NCBI GenBank assembly: GCA_035602155.1
Contig: DATNMW010000250.1
Location: forward strand, 1-64,000
DNA from: Bog-159 sp035602155
GTDB taxonomy: Bacteria > Acidobacteriota > Terriglobia > Bryobacterales > Bryobacteraceae
Direction of reading: 5' to 3'
DNA length: 64,000 nt
Below the pieces are notes generated by a model. That model was not told where the DNA came from. It ran no database searches and saw only the letters and a program-made list of their open reading frames with translations. How positions within the stretch are numbered: position 1 is the stretch's first letter; each line of letters begins with the position of its first letter. A program made the position numbers and the translations under genes. Shown piece after piece: positions 48,364-57,637 of the stretch.

Positions 48364-51300
48364 TCAGGGAACCACCACGGAAGTGAGCGGACCGGCGGCC
48401 AGCACGGTATCGTTCGCGGCCCGGTACTCGACCCGATAGTACAGAATCCGCTGCGAAATAGCGGGTATGGTGATGGTGCATCCGGCGGCGCACGCCGCAC
48501 CAGCCGGATTCTCCGAAGCGAAGTAATATGGCTGGTTTCCGGTTGTCACCGTGCTGGCGGTCGCGATGCACGCATCGTTTCGCGTGGTGCAGTCGATGAG
48601 TTGCGGAGCGCCGTACTCCTGGTAACCGAACTGCACGATCGCGTTATTCACGCCTAGTCCCGCAGGCGGGTTCAGGGCAAGGGCGACCGGCACAAAAGTC
48701 CCGCGCGACACGGAATCCGGGGCTGGATAGGGCAGCATTTTGGCCATCCACATATCGCTGCGCTGATAGTTGAGATAATCGATTCGCAATAGCAGCCAGG
48801 AGTTGTCCGGCAATAGCCGATTATTTTCGAAGCCGTAAACCAGGCGCAAACGGGATGTCGCAGTCACCAGACTGCGGGAGTAAGCTCCCGCGAAGTCGGT
48901 GCGGTCCAGGGTGAACTGCCGCACGGCGTCGGCAATGTCGGATATGTTTCCCACGCAAATATCGTTGCCCACGCCCAGCGGAGTGCCGCCGTGGATGCCG
49001 CTGCCGGAGCAGTAGTTCCAGACGACCCCGGGGCAGTTGACGTACACTTGTCCCACGGTGCTGCCCGCATAGCATTCTCCGTTGGCCCGCGCGAAGCAGG
49101 CGGTATACGAGCCGGATGTGCCCGTGGAAATGCTGGAGCCGGGTCCGCTGATATCGATCAGCGGATGGGAGCCGCAGCTATTCCCTTGCGCCATCAGTTG
49201 ACGGTTAATTCCCACCGTGCCGTTAGACCCGAAGAAATCGTCGGGATCGGTCACCAGGCTCGGCGTCGCCACGTAAAGCTGCTGCGCCACCAAATTGAAG
49301 GTCGGATCGAAGCCCCCGCCTTGGACCGGCATGTTGTCGTATGCGCGGATCGATTCGTAGGCCGAGGCGGCTGCGCCCGCCGCGTTTGGATGACTGCCGA
49401 CGTCGAAGCCCCAAGGATGGCCGTAGACGCCGGCGAATGCCGGATTCGTGCTGGCATAATTGACACCAGTGGCTTGGTACGGCGTCAGGTTGGCAAAGGG
49501 CAGGCTCAGGATGCCAGGCACCGCTCCCAGGGCGGTTTGGTAGTCGGTCGGCCAACCCCAAATGGGCTCTGCCCACTCCGGTACGTTGGTGGCCACTGCC
49601 TCGCCGCCATCCCGCCACTCGCCATGGCCCCCGGTGTTATTCGTGTCCTGGATCAGGCAGTTGCCGTGCGGATCGGGCGATCCGCCGCATCCGGCAAGTG
49701 GATTCCAGTACACCGTAACGGCTTGATTCGCGCTGGTCGAGCCGGGCGCGATGCCGCTCTGGTAGGACTCCCAATACAGATATACGGGACCGCTCGCGAT
49801 GGCCACCTCCGATGCGTAGGCGTTTCGCTGGAAAACGAATAAACCCGGTGTGGTGTTGTAGTTCTTGATTTCGAGCGTCATCAGCTCGTTGGAGCCACCG
49901 GACCAGTTGCAGCCGCCGGAAGAATTCGTGGTGACGCAGGCCGTGTCGCCGATCTGGGTAGTGCGCATCTCGCCGGGTGTGCCCAGGAATGGGGCCGCTA
50001 CCGGCGGCGCGAAGTACGGCTCGTATCCGGTCACGCTGTGGGATGTGTAGCTGTTCATCTGGATGGCGATGCAATCCGCCGTGGCTGACAAGCCTGAGTT
50101 GAACGTATTGCATTTCGCCGGACCGGTCGCGGGAATGCCGGCGATGTTTGAAGTCGTGATTGGCCGGTATTCATTGCAGTCGAGCGATACCCAACCCGTC
50201 TCTCCGGTTTCGCCCACGCCGTGCAAACTCCGCCCCACCAGCGCGCCCTGGCCGGCGCCGATAGATCCGTGCGGTGTATTGAAGGTGTTGATCGCGCCTA
50301 CGATGCGCGGCCCGCCGGACTGTCCGGCGTGCGCCGGATTTCCATCTCCGGGCGAGAATGCGAAAATCCATCCTGGAGAGTCGCTGCCGCCCGAGTAGCA
50401 GGCGGGAAAGAAAATTCCGGTGGTCATTCCGTACGGGACGCAGTACCCATTGTTGAAGTAAGCGGTGGAGTAAGTCGGGTCGAACGTCGCCATCTGGTCG
50501 GCGATGCTCTCGGACGCGCTGGTCTGCGGCGTCAGGTTGGTGAACGTCAGGCCGTTGCTGTAGTTGGCGGTGTAAGTTCCTGGAGTCAACGCGGTAAAAT
50601 TCCCGATCTGGGCACCGCCGCCTTGTGGAGTGGCGGGTTGCGTAATGGTGGATGGATTGAAGATGCCCTGGATCACCAACGGGCCTCCGCCAGCCGGGTC
50701 CTGCGAAACACCGTAAAACGTCAGCACGGATTGCGTCTGGTCGATGTCCGCCGTCTCTCCGCCGGGGAAAGGGATGCCGTCCCAGGTATTCGTCGCCGCG
50801 CCGCCGCTGCTTCCGGCGTAGCCATAGTAGGCGTCGTTGGCGGGGTTGGTGGGATCGATCCAGTAAAGGCCGCCATAGAGGCACCAGAAGCCGCCGGAGA
50901 CCGGGTTGATCATGCAACCCGTCCCGGCTCCATTATCCGGGTAGCTGGGAGATGCGCTTTCGATCGCCGCCATACTGGCGGCCGTGAGCGTAACGGTACT
51001 GCCGTCCGTGGGCGCCTGCGCGCGCCATATCAGAAACGCAAAATTATTGACGCACCAGTACACGTTTCCGGACGGCGGCGCGCCGGACACCGTCAAATCG
51101 TTGCCGTCCACGAACCCGGTGATGACGTACTCGGTGGATGTGGTGCTCGCCGGCGGCGTGGTGCAAGCGTCGTTGTTCGACGATAGCCGGATGTGTCCGT
51201 TGCCTCCGGTCACCCAATAGAGGCTGAAGGTATCCCCGGAAACCCAGGTCACGATATTGCCGGCCATCGTGGCGCTGCCCGAATGCGGGGACGACTCCTG

Positions 51301-52323
51301 CACGTTGAACCTCGGGTTGGTATCCAGCAGCCAGGGGATGACCCCAAACTCCGCGGTGCTGGCCTGTCCCAAAGTCTGCTGGCTGCTGGTTTGGCCCATG
51401 GTGGCCTGTTGAATCGAGCTGGCGCACGAAGCGCCGCCGTTCAGCGACAGGCAGACGTCCAGCACGCGGAAGGCGGTGGTGGCGGAATTGACGAAGCCCA
51501 TAAGCCCAACGCTGAGTTGATCCAGCGTCCAACTCTGCCCGTAGCTGGAGGAACCGTATCCCGCGTCCCAGGCATTGTTCCCGTTGAGAGGGGGCCGCAG
51601 CACCAGCGGAGCGGTGCTGTTGCCCACTGTCGTGTTGCCTGTGCCCGCCACCACATTGCATGGTGAAATCCAAGGCCCGGCGGTGTCGCACGGAGCGGTC
51701 TGCCCCTGATTGAAAGCGGAGCCAAATGGCATATTGTTCCAGTACCCCCAGTCATTCCCGCGAAGTCCCACGCGCTGCAGAAGAACGCCCGTAAGAGGGT
51801 CGATAAAGGACTCGGGGGTCAGTCCCCCCAGCGACTCCGGCCAAGGCTGATCGCCGGGATGCGTGGCGTCCGACAGCCACGGATCGCCGTAGACGCCGCC
51901 CAGCGGAATGTTGCCCGTGGTGAACGTGAATGTCATAATGTCGCCGGTGGAGGGACAAGTAATCTGGCCGAAATACGGCGTATAAGCCTGCAGCGCGCGC
52001 GAATAGTGGCGCACGCCGGCGTATTGCCCGGCAGTAGCGTATTGCGCTGTGCGCTGGCCGAGCACCACTGTTCGGGAAAGTCCGCTCAGCACCGTGCTGG
52101 GCCGGGCCAGATCGGAATTCGAGTTGGCAAACGTGCCCGGATCCACATCCAGTGCCGGAGGCGTCAGACTAACGCTCTGGCTTACCTGGATGGTACAGGC
52201 GTTTCCATCGGGCGCCGTGTACGCGATCAGGGCTTGCGTGGCGGTCGTGCCAAGTACGCGGAAGTTCCCGATGGCTGCCCGGCAGGAACAAGCCGAAGCC
52301 AATAATAAAGCCGCAAGTTTCAT
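48364..52323 (-). CDS. Large secreted protein of unknown function
   Basis: 1319 residues from the ATG at 52323, which overlaps the upstream stop (ATGA). A short signal peptide (M-K-L-A-A-L-L-L-A-S-A-C-S) precedes an Ig/fibronectin-like domain. The central region is rich in Gly, Thr, Asn and Trp with several paired cysteines, and the C-terminal ~100 residues form a beta-sandwich ending P-A-I-S-Q-R-I-L-Y-Y-R-V-E-Y-R. I recognise no catalytic motif. It is the last of three co-transcribed secreted proteins. It may be a surface glycan-binding or structural protein; the function is not known. Confidence 0.65.
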   Translation of the reverse strand: MKLAALLLASACSCRAAIGNFRVLGTTATQALIAYTAPDGNACTIQVSQSVSLTPPALDVDPGTFANSNSDLARPSTVLSGLSRTVVLGQRTAQYATAGQYAGVRHYSRALQAYTPYFGQITCPSTGDIMTFTFTTGNIPLGGVYGDPWLSDATHPGDQPWPESLGGLTPESFIDPLTGVLLQRVGLRGNDWGYWNNMPFGSAFNQGQTAPCDTAGPWISPCNVVAGTGNTTVGNSTAPLVLRPPLNGNNAWDAGYGSSSYGQSWTLDQLSVGLMGFVNSATTAFRVLDVCLSLNGGASCASSIQQATMGQTSSQQTLGQASTAEFGVIPWLLDTNPRFNVQESSPHSGSATMAGNIVTWVSGDTFSLYWVTGGNGHIRLSSNNDACTTPPASTTSTEYVITGFVDGNDLTVSGAPPSGNVYWCVNNFAFLIWRAQAPTDGSTVTLTAASMAAIESASPSYPDNGAGTGCMINPVSGGFWCLYGGLYWIDPTNPANDAYYGYAGSSGGAATNTWDGIPFPGGETADIDQTQSVLTFYGVSQDPAGGGPLVIQGIFNPSTITQPATPQGGGAQIGNFTALTPGTYTANYSNGLTFTNLTPQTSASESIADQMATFDPTYSTAYFNNGYCVPYGMTTGIFFPACYSGGSDSPGWIFAFSPGDGNPAHAGQSGGPRIVGAINTFNTPHGSIGAGQGALVGRSLHGVGETGETGWVSLDCNEYRPITTSNIAGIPATGPAKCNTFNSGLSATADCIAIQMNSYTSHSVTGYEPYFAPPVAAPFLGTPGEMRTTQIGDTACVTTNSSGGCNWSGGSNELMTLEIKNYNTTPGLFVFQRNAYASEVAIASGPVYLYWESYQSGIAPGSTSANQAVTVYWNPLAGCGGSPDPHGNCLIQDTNNTGGHGEWRDGGEAVATNVPEWAEPIWGWPTDYQTALGAVPGILSLPFANLTPYQATGVNYASTNPAFAGVYGHPWGFDVGSHPNAAGAAASAYESIRAYDNMPVQGGGFDPTFNLVAQQLYVATPSLVTDPDDFFGSNGTVGINRQLMAQGNSCGSHPLIDISGPGSSISTGTSGSYTACFARANGECYAGSTVGQVYVNCPGVVWNYCSGSGIHGGTPLGVGNDICVGNISDIADAVRQFTLDRTDFAGAYSRSLVTATSRLRLVYGFENNRLLPDNSWLLLRIDYLNYQRSDMWMAKMLPYPAPDSVSRGTFVPVALALNPPAGLGVNNAIVQFGYQEYGAPQLIDCTTRNDACIATASTVTTGNQPYYFASENPAGAACAAGCTITIPAISQRILYYRVEYRAANDTVLAAGPLTSVVVP

Positions 52324-54863
52324 CGCGTTAACCCTTGCATCTTCATCGCCCACCAGTCGACCGAAAGACCTTCCGGCGAAACACCGGTGGACAGGTTGAT
52401 GAATTGAGGTGTCAGAGTGGCCGTCGGCGCGGCCGCTACACTTCCTGAGTTGGCGCTGTCGATCTGGAATTGGATGGTACCCTGCGTCAAAGAGTAAATG
52501 CGTACGTGGTACCAAGTGTTTGCCGCTACCGCCAGTCCGCTGTTGACGCAGGTCTTGGTTCCGGCAACAATAACCTCGTACACCCAGTTCGTGGTGCTCT
52601 CATTCGCCGGACAACCGCCGCCTGCCGAGTCGTACCGCACTGCAATCTCGTTCCCGCCGGATGGGTGGTAAGCGGACTGATTGTCGCTGAAGCCAACCAG
52701 ATATTGAGCGTGTGCGACGCTGCTGGAGTCGGTTTGGAAGATAGCCTGTGCTTCCCAATAAGACCAGGCGCCTCCGGATCCCAGGTTGGCAAAAGCGTAA
52801 ACCGCCCCATCAGTCGCATCCGACAGCGTAAGAGAACAACCGGTGCCGGCTGTGCTCGAACTGTCCACAGACAGAATGCCAGGATGGTTTGCAACGCCTT
52901 GTATCATGGTATCCGTGCAATAGGATCCCAGCGTGACCACATCCCAATGCAGCGTTCCGAGTTGGCCGTTGCTGTCCTTGCCGGGCAGGAACTCTTCTAC
53001 CGCGTTCATCACTGTCGAGTCGAGCGGAGTGAAATCGACCGTACCCGCCGTGTTCGTCAGGTTATTGCGAAAGGTATAGCTCCCGCCTCCCCCGCTTCCG
53101 CCACCCGCGCAGGACCAAGCCCCGTTCACGTACATGGCCATCGCTCCGGAGCCGCCCGCCGCGCATGCCGCGGTCTGCGTGCAATTCGAGCAATACAGAA
53201 TAGTTCCATTCGCGCCACTGCCAAGATTTGCGTACGTCGAACTGCCCACCTGCGCCGAATTGCTCAGCGTAAGATTGGTGGCCGACAAGTTGCCGGTCTG
53301 TGTAGTATCGTTGATCACCGCCATCACAGAATTGCTCTGCGGGAACTGCGGCGCCCACCCGGCTACGTGTACCGTTTGCACCGGCAATGAAGTGTAGCGG
53401 CCGGAGGCACTGCCGCCGAAATCGACGAAGACGTAATCGGCTTGATTGGGTGTACCGTTGAACAGGGTGCCCGGCACGGGATTCGCGGAGTCGGCGGAGA
53501 TCACGCTGGGCCCCACTTCGTTCGCAAAATCGATCTGATAGCCCGAGTTGTTGAACATCTGCAGCGTAAAGTTCCCCGAGCCGCCATTCAGCCGCAATCC
53601 AGCCGTGGTGGTGTTTACGACGTTGCCCGAGATGATTTGGCTGGGGGCCCGCACTTCCAAGCCGACTGGGCCCGCAAACTCGGCGGCGGAGAAATTATGG
53701 CTGCCGGCCCCAGCGTCGATCAGCATCCCCCATCCGGTCGCCGTGGTGGCCATGATCTGGCTTCCATCCAGTGAGCTATTGCTGTATACGCCCCCCAGCG
53801 TGTTCAGAAACGCATTGAGATTCGAAAGGTGACCGTTGCCGTTGTAAGTGGTGGAGGTCTGGACCTGCATTCCCCAGCCGCCGTTCTGGTAGAGCACCAT
53901 CTCCACGAAGTCGGAATCGTGCGGGCCGCGGAAAGTCCAGCCGTTTCCGTTATTGAAGGCCGACCGGATCCCGGTAAAATATCCTTCCAGATCCAGGTAG
54001 GGCGTGGCAAAGGTGGAATCCAGGCCCCACTCCGTGTAAATCCCGTCCGAATATGCGTTCCGCACGGACACGTCGGTTATCTCCAGGCCGTGGCCATATA
54101 GCCGGATGCCGTAGCTGGCCCCCGTTTGGTTGATTTTGTTGCCGTCGATCGTGCAACCCCGAATTTCTCCGCGGAACAAACCGAACGTACTGTTCTGGCC
54201 GGTCAGCGCCGCGAAGTTCGTTTGCGAGATGACATCCACATTCGCGCCGTTTTTCAACATCAAGGTGGTCACGCCCGGGCCGGCGCATTCGATCTTGCCC
54301 GTTCCCGTTTGGTCGGTGAGAGAGTCCGAAAACCGGATACCCCCCACCGTGTGCGTCCCTACCCCGAAGTAGATCTTCTGACCTTTGGCCAAAGTGATAA
54401 CGCTGTTGACCACATATGTGCCGTCGTCGGCTCGAACCTCCCCGCCGCCGGAGGCCAGTGCCGCCGTAAAAGCCGCCGAATCGTCGGTAACGCCGTCGCC
54501 CTTTGCTCCGAAGTCTTTGACGTGAACCACATCCTGCAGCTTGGAAGTCACCGTGCGCGTCACGGCCCCCGCGCCCAACTGCAAGAACGTGCTGGTTCCC
54601 GTCAGTTGCTGCGTCCACGTGTTGGTGGCGGTGCACAGGTATATGTTTTGTCCGGGCGCGGCATCCGTGGCGAAGTACTCGGCGCCTTGCGTGCAGGTCG
54701 CCGGCAGTTGCGCCGTGGTCCCGCGCTTGGCCGGTATGGTGTACGTGGCGCCCGACGCGTCCCACGGGCCGATCTGGATACGGCCGCCATTCACCACTGT
54801 TTGCCCCCCAAGAAAAGCTGCGCTCACCAACAGGAGAACGCAGAGCCGAAAGCTGTTCTTCAT
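52320..54863 (-). CDS. Secreted beta-helix protein (Pectate_lyase_3-like) with lectin-like C-terminus
   Basis: 847 residues from the ATG at 54863 (M-K-N-S-F-R), sharing one base with the upstream stop (TAATG). After the signal peptide there is a domain with L-P-A-T-C-x-x-G-A-E-Y-F and N-I-Y-L-C-x-A-T-N-T-W-T. Next comes V-K-D-F-G-A-K-G-D-G-V-T-D-D-S-A-A-F (about 130-147), the hallmark start of Pectate_lyase_3 and phage tail-spike beta-helices. Around 600 is the module Y-C-S-N-C-x-x-x-A-A-C-A-A-G-G-x-G-A; the C-terminal ~200 residues look LamG-like. It likely binds or cleaves polysaccharide outside the cell. Confidence 0.75.
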   Translation of the reverse strand: MKNSFRLCVLLLVSAAFLGGQTVVNGGRIQIGPWDASGATYTIPAKRGTTAQLPATCTQGAEYFATDAAPGQNIYLCTATNTWTQQLTGTSTFLQLGAGAVTRTVTSKLQDVVHVKDFGAKGDGVTDDSAAFTAALASGGGEVRADDGTYVVNSVITLAKGQKIYFGVGTHTVGGIRFSDSLTDQTGTGKIECAGPGVTTLMLKNGANVDVISQTNFAALTGQNSTFGLFRGEIRGCTIDGNKINQTGASYGIRLYGHGLEITDVSVRNAYSDGIYTEWGLDSTFATPYLDLEGYFTGIRSAFNNGNGWTFRGPHDSDFVEMVLYQNGGWGMQVQTSTTYNGNGHLSNLNAFLNTLGGVYSNSSLDGSQIMATTATGWGMLIDAGAGSHNFSAAEFAGPVGLEVRAPSQIISGNVVNTTTAGLRLNGGSGNFTLQMFNNSGYQIDFANEVGPSVISADSANPVPGTLFNGTPNQADYVFVDFGGSASGRYTSLPVQTVHVAGWAPQFPQSNSVMAVINDTTQTGNLSATNLTLSNSAQVGSSTYANLGSGANGTILYCSNCTQTAACAAGGSGAMAMYVNGAWSCAGGGSGGGGSYTFRNNLTNTAGTVDFTPLDSTVMNAVEEFLPGKDSNGQLGTLHWDVVTLGSYCTDTMIQGVANHPGILSVDSSSTAGTGCSLTLSDATDGAVYAFANLGSGGAWSYWEAQAIFQTDSSSVAHAQYLVGFSDNQSAYHPSGGNEIAVRYDSAGGGCPANESTTNWVYEVIVAGTKTCVNSGLAVAANTWYHVRIYSLTQGTIQFQIDSANSGSVAAAPTATLTPQFINLSTGVSPEGLSVDWWAMKMQGLTR

Positions 54864-57076
54864 TAGTAATTCCTCACAATCGTTGCCTTGTAACTGGCAC
54901 TGGGTGGAGTCACGGCGGATCCGGACAGGTTGCATAAGCGGACCGTTACCGTGTTCGTACCGCTCACCAGCATGATGCCGAAGATGCCTGCCGGCAGCGC
55001 CGGCCAGCCGGGTGCGACGGCGTCGCCGGGGTTGGCGCCGGCCACGGTCAGGGTCTGATCCGCGGCGCACCCGCCTGTCGCAATGCTAGGAAAAGCCATG
55101 GTTGCCGAGTTCATCAGATAAGTGGGGATCACGCCATTGTCCACCGCCAGGGTGCTCAGTCCGGGAGCCTCGGTATCGATGATTCCTGTTCCCGCGGCCA
55201 GCGTCTTCGCGCTCAGGAAGGCGCGTTGATCGCGTCCCCCCGTGCTGTCCCATGTGCCATTGGTTGCGGTCCAGGTGTACACCGGCAAGACGTTCGGCGG
55301 AAAGGATGTAATACCAGCCTGCTGGATGCAGCCGGCCGAGCACGCGACGGTCAGATTATTCCCCACCATGAGAGTGCCGGAAGGGCTCACGTAAATATAC
55401 GCCGTACCGATACCGCTCCCGCTGACCGTGGCGGTCGCGCTGTTTGTAATGCTGTACACCTGGTAGCCGAAGCGCACGTTGCACGGCGACGTGGGCCCGC
55501 AACCCGCGCCGATGCTCAGTGCGGTGGAGGATGCGCGCACCGCAGCCAGATCTCCAAGCTGGTACGCCATGGTCACGCCAGTGCCGGCAGCGCTCGACGG
55601 CTGCCATGCGGATGCCGCCGAGTTCCACACCAACGCCTGTCCGTTGCCGGGGAGCGTGCTGGAGACGGCTTGTCCCTGGATGGCCCTCACCGTGGCGGCA
55701 GTCAACGTGCCGCTGAGATCGCCGCCCGCACTGGGCAGTTGGCTGGAGCCAACCGTGCCGGATATCTGCGGGAAACTGTAGTCTCCGCTCTGCGCGGTGA
55801 CGATGCCGGTTCTGCCGAATACGCTGCTGACCGCGCCGCTGCCCGATACCGTGCCCGGCTGCCACGCGGACGCGCTCGCATTCCAGATCAACGCCTGGCC
55901 GCTGGTAGGGGCCGTGTTCGCCACCACCCGGTTTTGAATGCCGGTCACCGTGGCGGCGGTCAATGTGCCGTTCAGATCGCCACCCGCACTGGGTAGTTGG
56001 CTGGAGGCGACCGAGCCGGATATTTGCGCGAAACCGTAGTCTCCGGTCTGGGATGCGACTGCGCCAGTTCTGCCGAACACGCTGCTGACCGCGCCGCTGC
56101 CCGATACCGTGCCTGGCTGCCACGCGGACGCAGTCGAGTTCCATACCAAGGCCTGGCCACTGGTGGGGGCGGTGTTCGCCACCAGCCGGTTCTGAATGCC
56201 GGTAACCGTGGCGGCGGTCAATGTGCCGCTCACATCACCGCCCGCGCTGGGCAGTTGGCTGGAGCCTACGCTACCCGATATCTGTCCGAAACTGTAGTCT
56301 CCGGTCTGCGCCATTACCGCGCCGGTTCTGGCGAACACGCTGGTTACCGCACCGCCGCCTCCGCTCACGGACGCAGTGCCCGCGCCGTTTACTACGCAGT
56401 AGCCGGTCTGCGCCGTAGTGAAATTAATTGTGACGTTGTAGGTCGTAGGGCTGATTTGGACGGTGTTCGGCTCTACCTCCTGCGGCGGCGTAGAATTGTC
56501 ATAGCAAGCTACAACCAGGTTGGCCGTTCCGAACTGGTGTACCGTCCCTGGAATCGTAATGCTGACTTGCGCCGCGAACGCATACGAGGCGTTGCCGGTT
56601 TCGGCCGCCGCCGGCTGCCATTGGTTCGTGGCGGCGTCCCATTGTAATACCTGATCGCTGGACGGGGCCGCGCTGCTTACATTCCGTCCTTGCAGCCGGG
56701 TTACCGTCAATGCGCCCGGAGCGCCGGATATGTCTCCGCCCAGCGCGAGCCATTCGGTGCTGATTCCGTTGCTGGACAGCACTTCGTTTGTGTCGCTCGA
56801 ATTCACCGGCAGGCTGCTGCCTTCTACCGTCCACGTATTTACAGCATCGCAGGCGTATACATTGCTGCCTGCGGACGCCGTCGTCAGGAAGAAGAACTGC
56901 CCTACCGCGCAAGTGGGGGGCAGGCTGCTTCCCGTTTGCATCGGCTTCGTGGATGTGGCCGCCGAAAAATCGACGCTCTTGCTCTGCGTGCGCAAATCCA
57001 CCAATGTCTGACCCTCTCCCGTAGCGATAAACCAAGTCCACAAGAAGAGCCCTGCTGCAAATCTGCATTTGTTCAT
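54863..57076 (-). CDS. Secreted fibre-like repeat protein
   Basis: 737 residues from the ATG at 57076. After a signal peptide, an N-terminal domain with L-P-P-T-C-x-x-G-Q-F-F-F and N-V-Y-A-C-D-A-x-N-T-W-T is related to that of the neighbouring beta-helix protein. Three 86-residue tandem repeats follow (V-F-x-R-T-G, then Q-L-P-S-A-G-G-D, then G-Q-A-L-V-W-N). The C-terminal ~200 residues are beta-rich with paired cysteines and resemble tail-fibre head domains (D-Q-R-A-F-L near 630). It starts the three-gene surface operon. Adhesin, fibre or glycan-binding roles are possible; I see no phage structural genes nearby. Confidence 0.65.
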   Translation of the reverse strand: MNKCRFAAGLFLWTWFIATGEGQTLVDLRTQSKSVDFSAATSTKPMQTGSSLPPTCAVGQFFFLTTASAGSNVYACDAVNTWTVEGSSLPVNSSDTNEVLSSNGISTEWLALGGDISGAPGALTVTRLQGRNVSSAAPSSDQVLQWDAATNQWQPAAAETGNASYAFAAQVSITIPGTVHQFGTANLVVACYDNSTPPQEVEPNTVQISPTTYNVTINFTTAQTGYCVVNGAGTASVSGGGGAVTSVFARTGAVMAQTGDYSFGQISGSVGSSQLPSAGGDVSGTLTAATVTGIQNRLVANTAPTSGQALVWNSTASAWQPGTVSGSGAVSSVFGRTGAVASQTGDYGFAQISGSVASSQLPSAGGDLNGTLTAATVTGIQNRVVANTAPTSGQALIWNASASAWQPGTVSGSGAVSSVFGRTGIVTAQSGDYSFPQISGTVGSSQLPSAGGDLSGTLTAATVRAIQGQAVSSTLPGNGQALVWNSAASAWQPSSAAGTGVTMAYQLGDLAAVRASSTALSIGAGCGPTSPCNVRFGYQVYSITNSATATVSGSGIGTAYIYVSPSGTLMVGNNLTVACSAGCIQQAGITSFPPNVLPVYTWTATNGTWDSTGGRDQRAFLSAKTLAAGTGIIDTEAPGLSTLAVDNGVIPTYLMNSATMAFPSIATGGCAADQTLTVAGANPGDAVAPGWPALPAGIFGIMLVSGTNTVTVRLCNLSGSAVTPPSASYKATIVRNY
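55577..56350 (-). repeat. Three tandem 258-bp repeats
   Basis: Units at 56350-56093, 56092-55835 and 55834-55577. The marker GTAGT recurs at 55778, 56036 and 56294, exactly 258 bp apart. The unit encodes 86 residues beginning A-V-(S/T)-S-V-F. A divergent half-copy lies upstream in the protein (G-G-D-I-S-G-A-P-G-A-L). In-frame length allows expansion or contraction. Confidence 0.9.
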
Positions 57077-57208
57077 GTCTTCGCGAAGGCCTCTACATAG
57101 ACTCGATAAAACGAGGCCACTCCCTGATTTGAGTCCAGCACACCCCAGCACGGATCTGGCAGGTCAATCGGCTGCAAGTCATAGAAAGTACAGGGGCCGA
57201 AATGTAGA

Positions 57209-57637
57209 TTACCTTTGTGACTCGTGTTGAGCGGATCCCTCGGCCGCTGGCTGGACTCGTGGGCGTGTCCGTCCCGGTAAGCGTCGCCGCGCATCCCGGT
57301 GCGGGCGCTTGCAGCAGAGGCACAACCGCTCGTAGGGTTCGAAGGCCCCATCAACCTCTTTGATATCCGCCAGAATTTCCGCATTGCTTGGTTGGTGCGA
57401 TTTTACGACTTCATTGTTTACTCCTACCAATACCAACGCACAGAGCAAGCTAAAGACAAAAAGGCACAGAAACAGCGGTGCCACCCAGGCGGGGAGATTA
57501 GGCGCCAGAGCGATGGGGATCGCGGCCAAGAGGACTGATCCCGCTAAGCCGAAGAGAGCATAGTAAATTTCCGAATAGTCCAGGGAGGGCTTGGCGGACC
57601 GTGAAAGCCCGGCTTTGACTCTGCGCCAATCCCGCAC
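57209..57637 (-). CDS. Small hypothetical membrane protein
   Basis: 142 residues. Two adjacent hydrophobic helices (about 27-44 and 50-72) are separated by a P-A-W turn, followed by a hydrophilic region with E-I-L-A-D-I-K-E-V-D-G-A-F-E (about 88-101). The C-terminal 40 residues are Arg-rich and may be out of frame with a longer ancestor. No family recognised. It precedes the secreted-protein operon (gap 132 bp) on the same strand; a functional link is not shown. Confidence 0.4.
   Translation of the reverse strand: MRDWRRVKAGLSRSAKPSLDYSEIYYALFGLAGSVLLAAIPIALAPNLPAWVAPLFLCLFVFSLLCALVLVGVNNEVVKSHQPSNAEILADIKEVDGAFEPYERLCLCCKRPHRDARRRLPGRTRPRVQPAAEGSAQHESQR

Noticed and set aside
53950..54765. 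A long minus-strand frame in a different phase within the beta-helix gene
   Set aside because: The beta-helix frame has signal peptide and family motif; this one is a Gly/Arg-rich shadow.
54863..57076. Prophage interpretation of the fibre-like operon
   Set aside because: All proteins carry Sec-type signal peptides and no capsid, portal, terminase, integrase or lysis gene is present.
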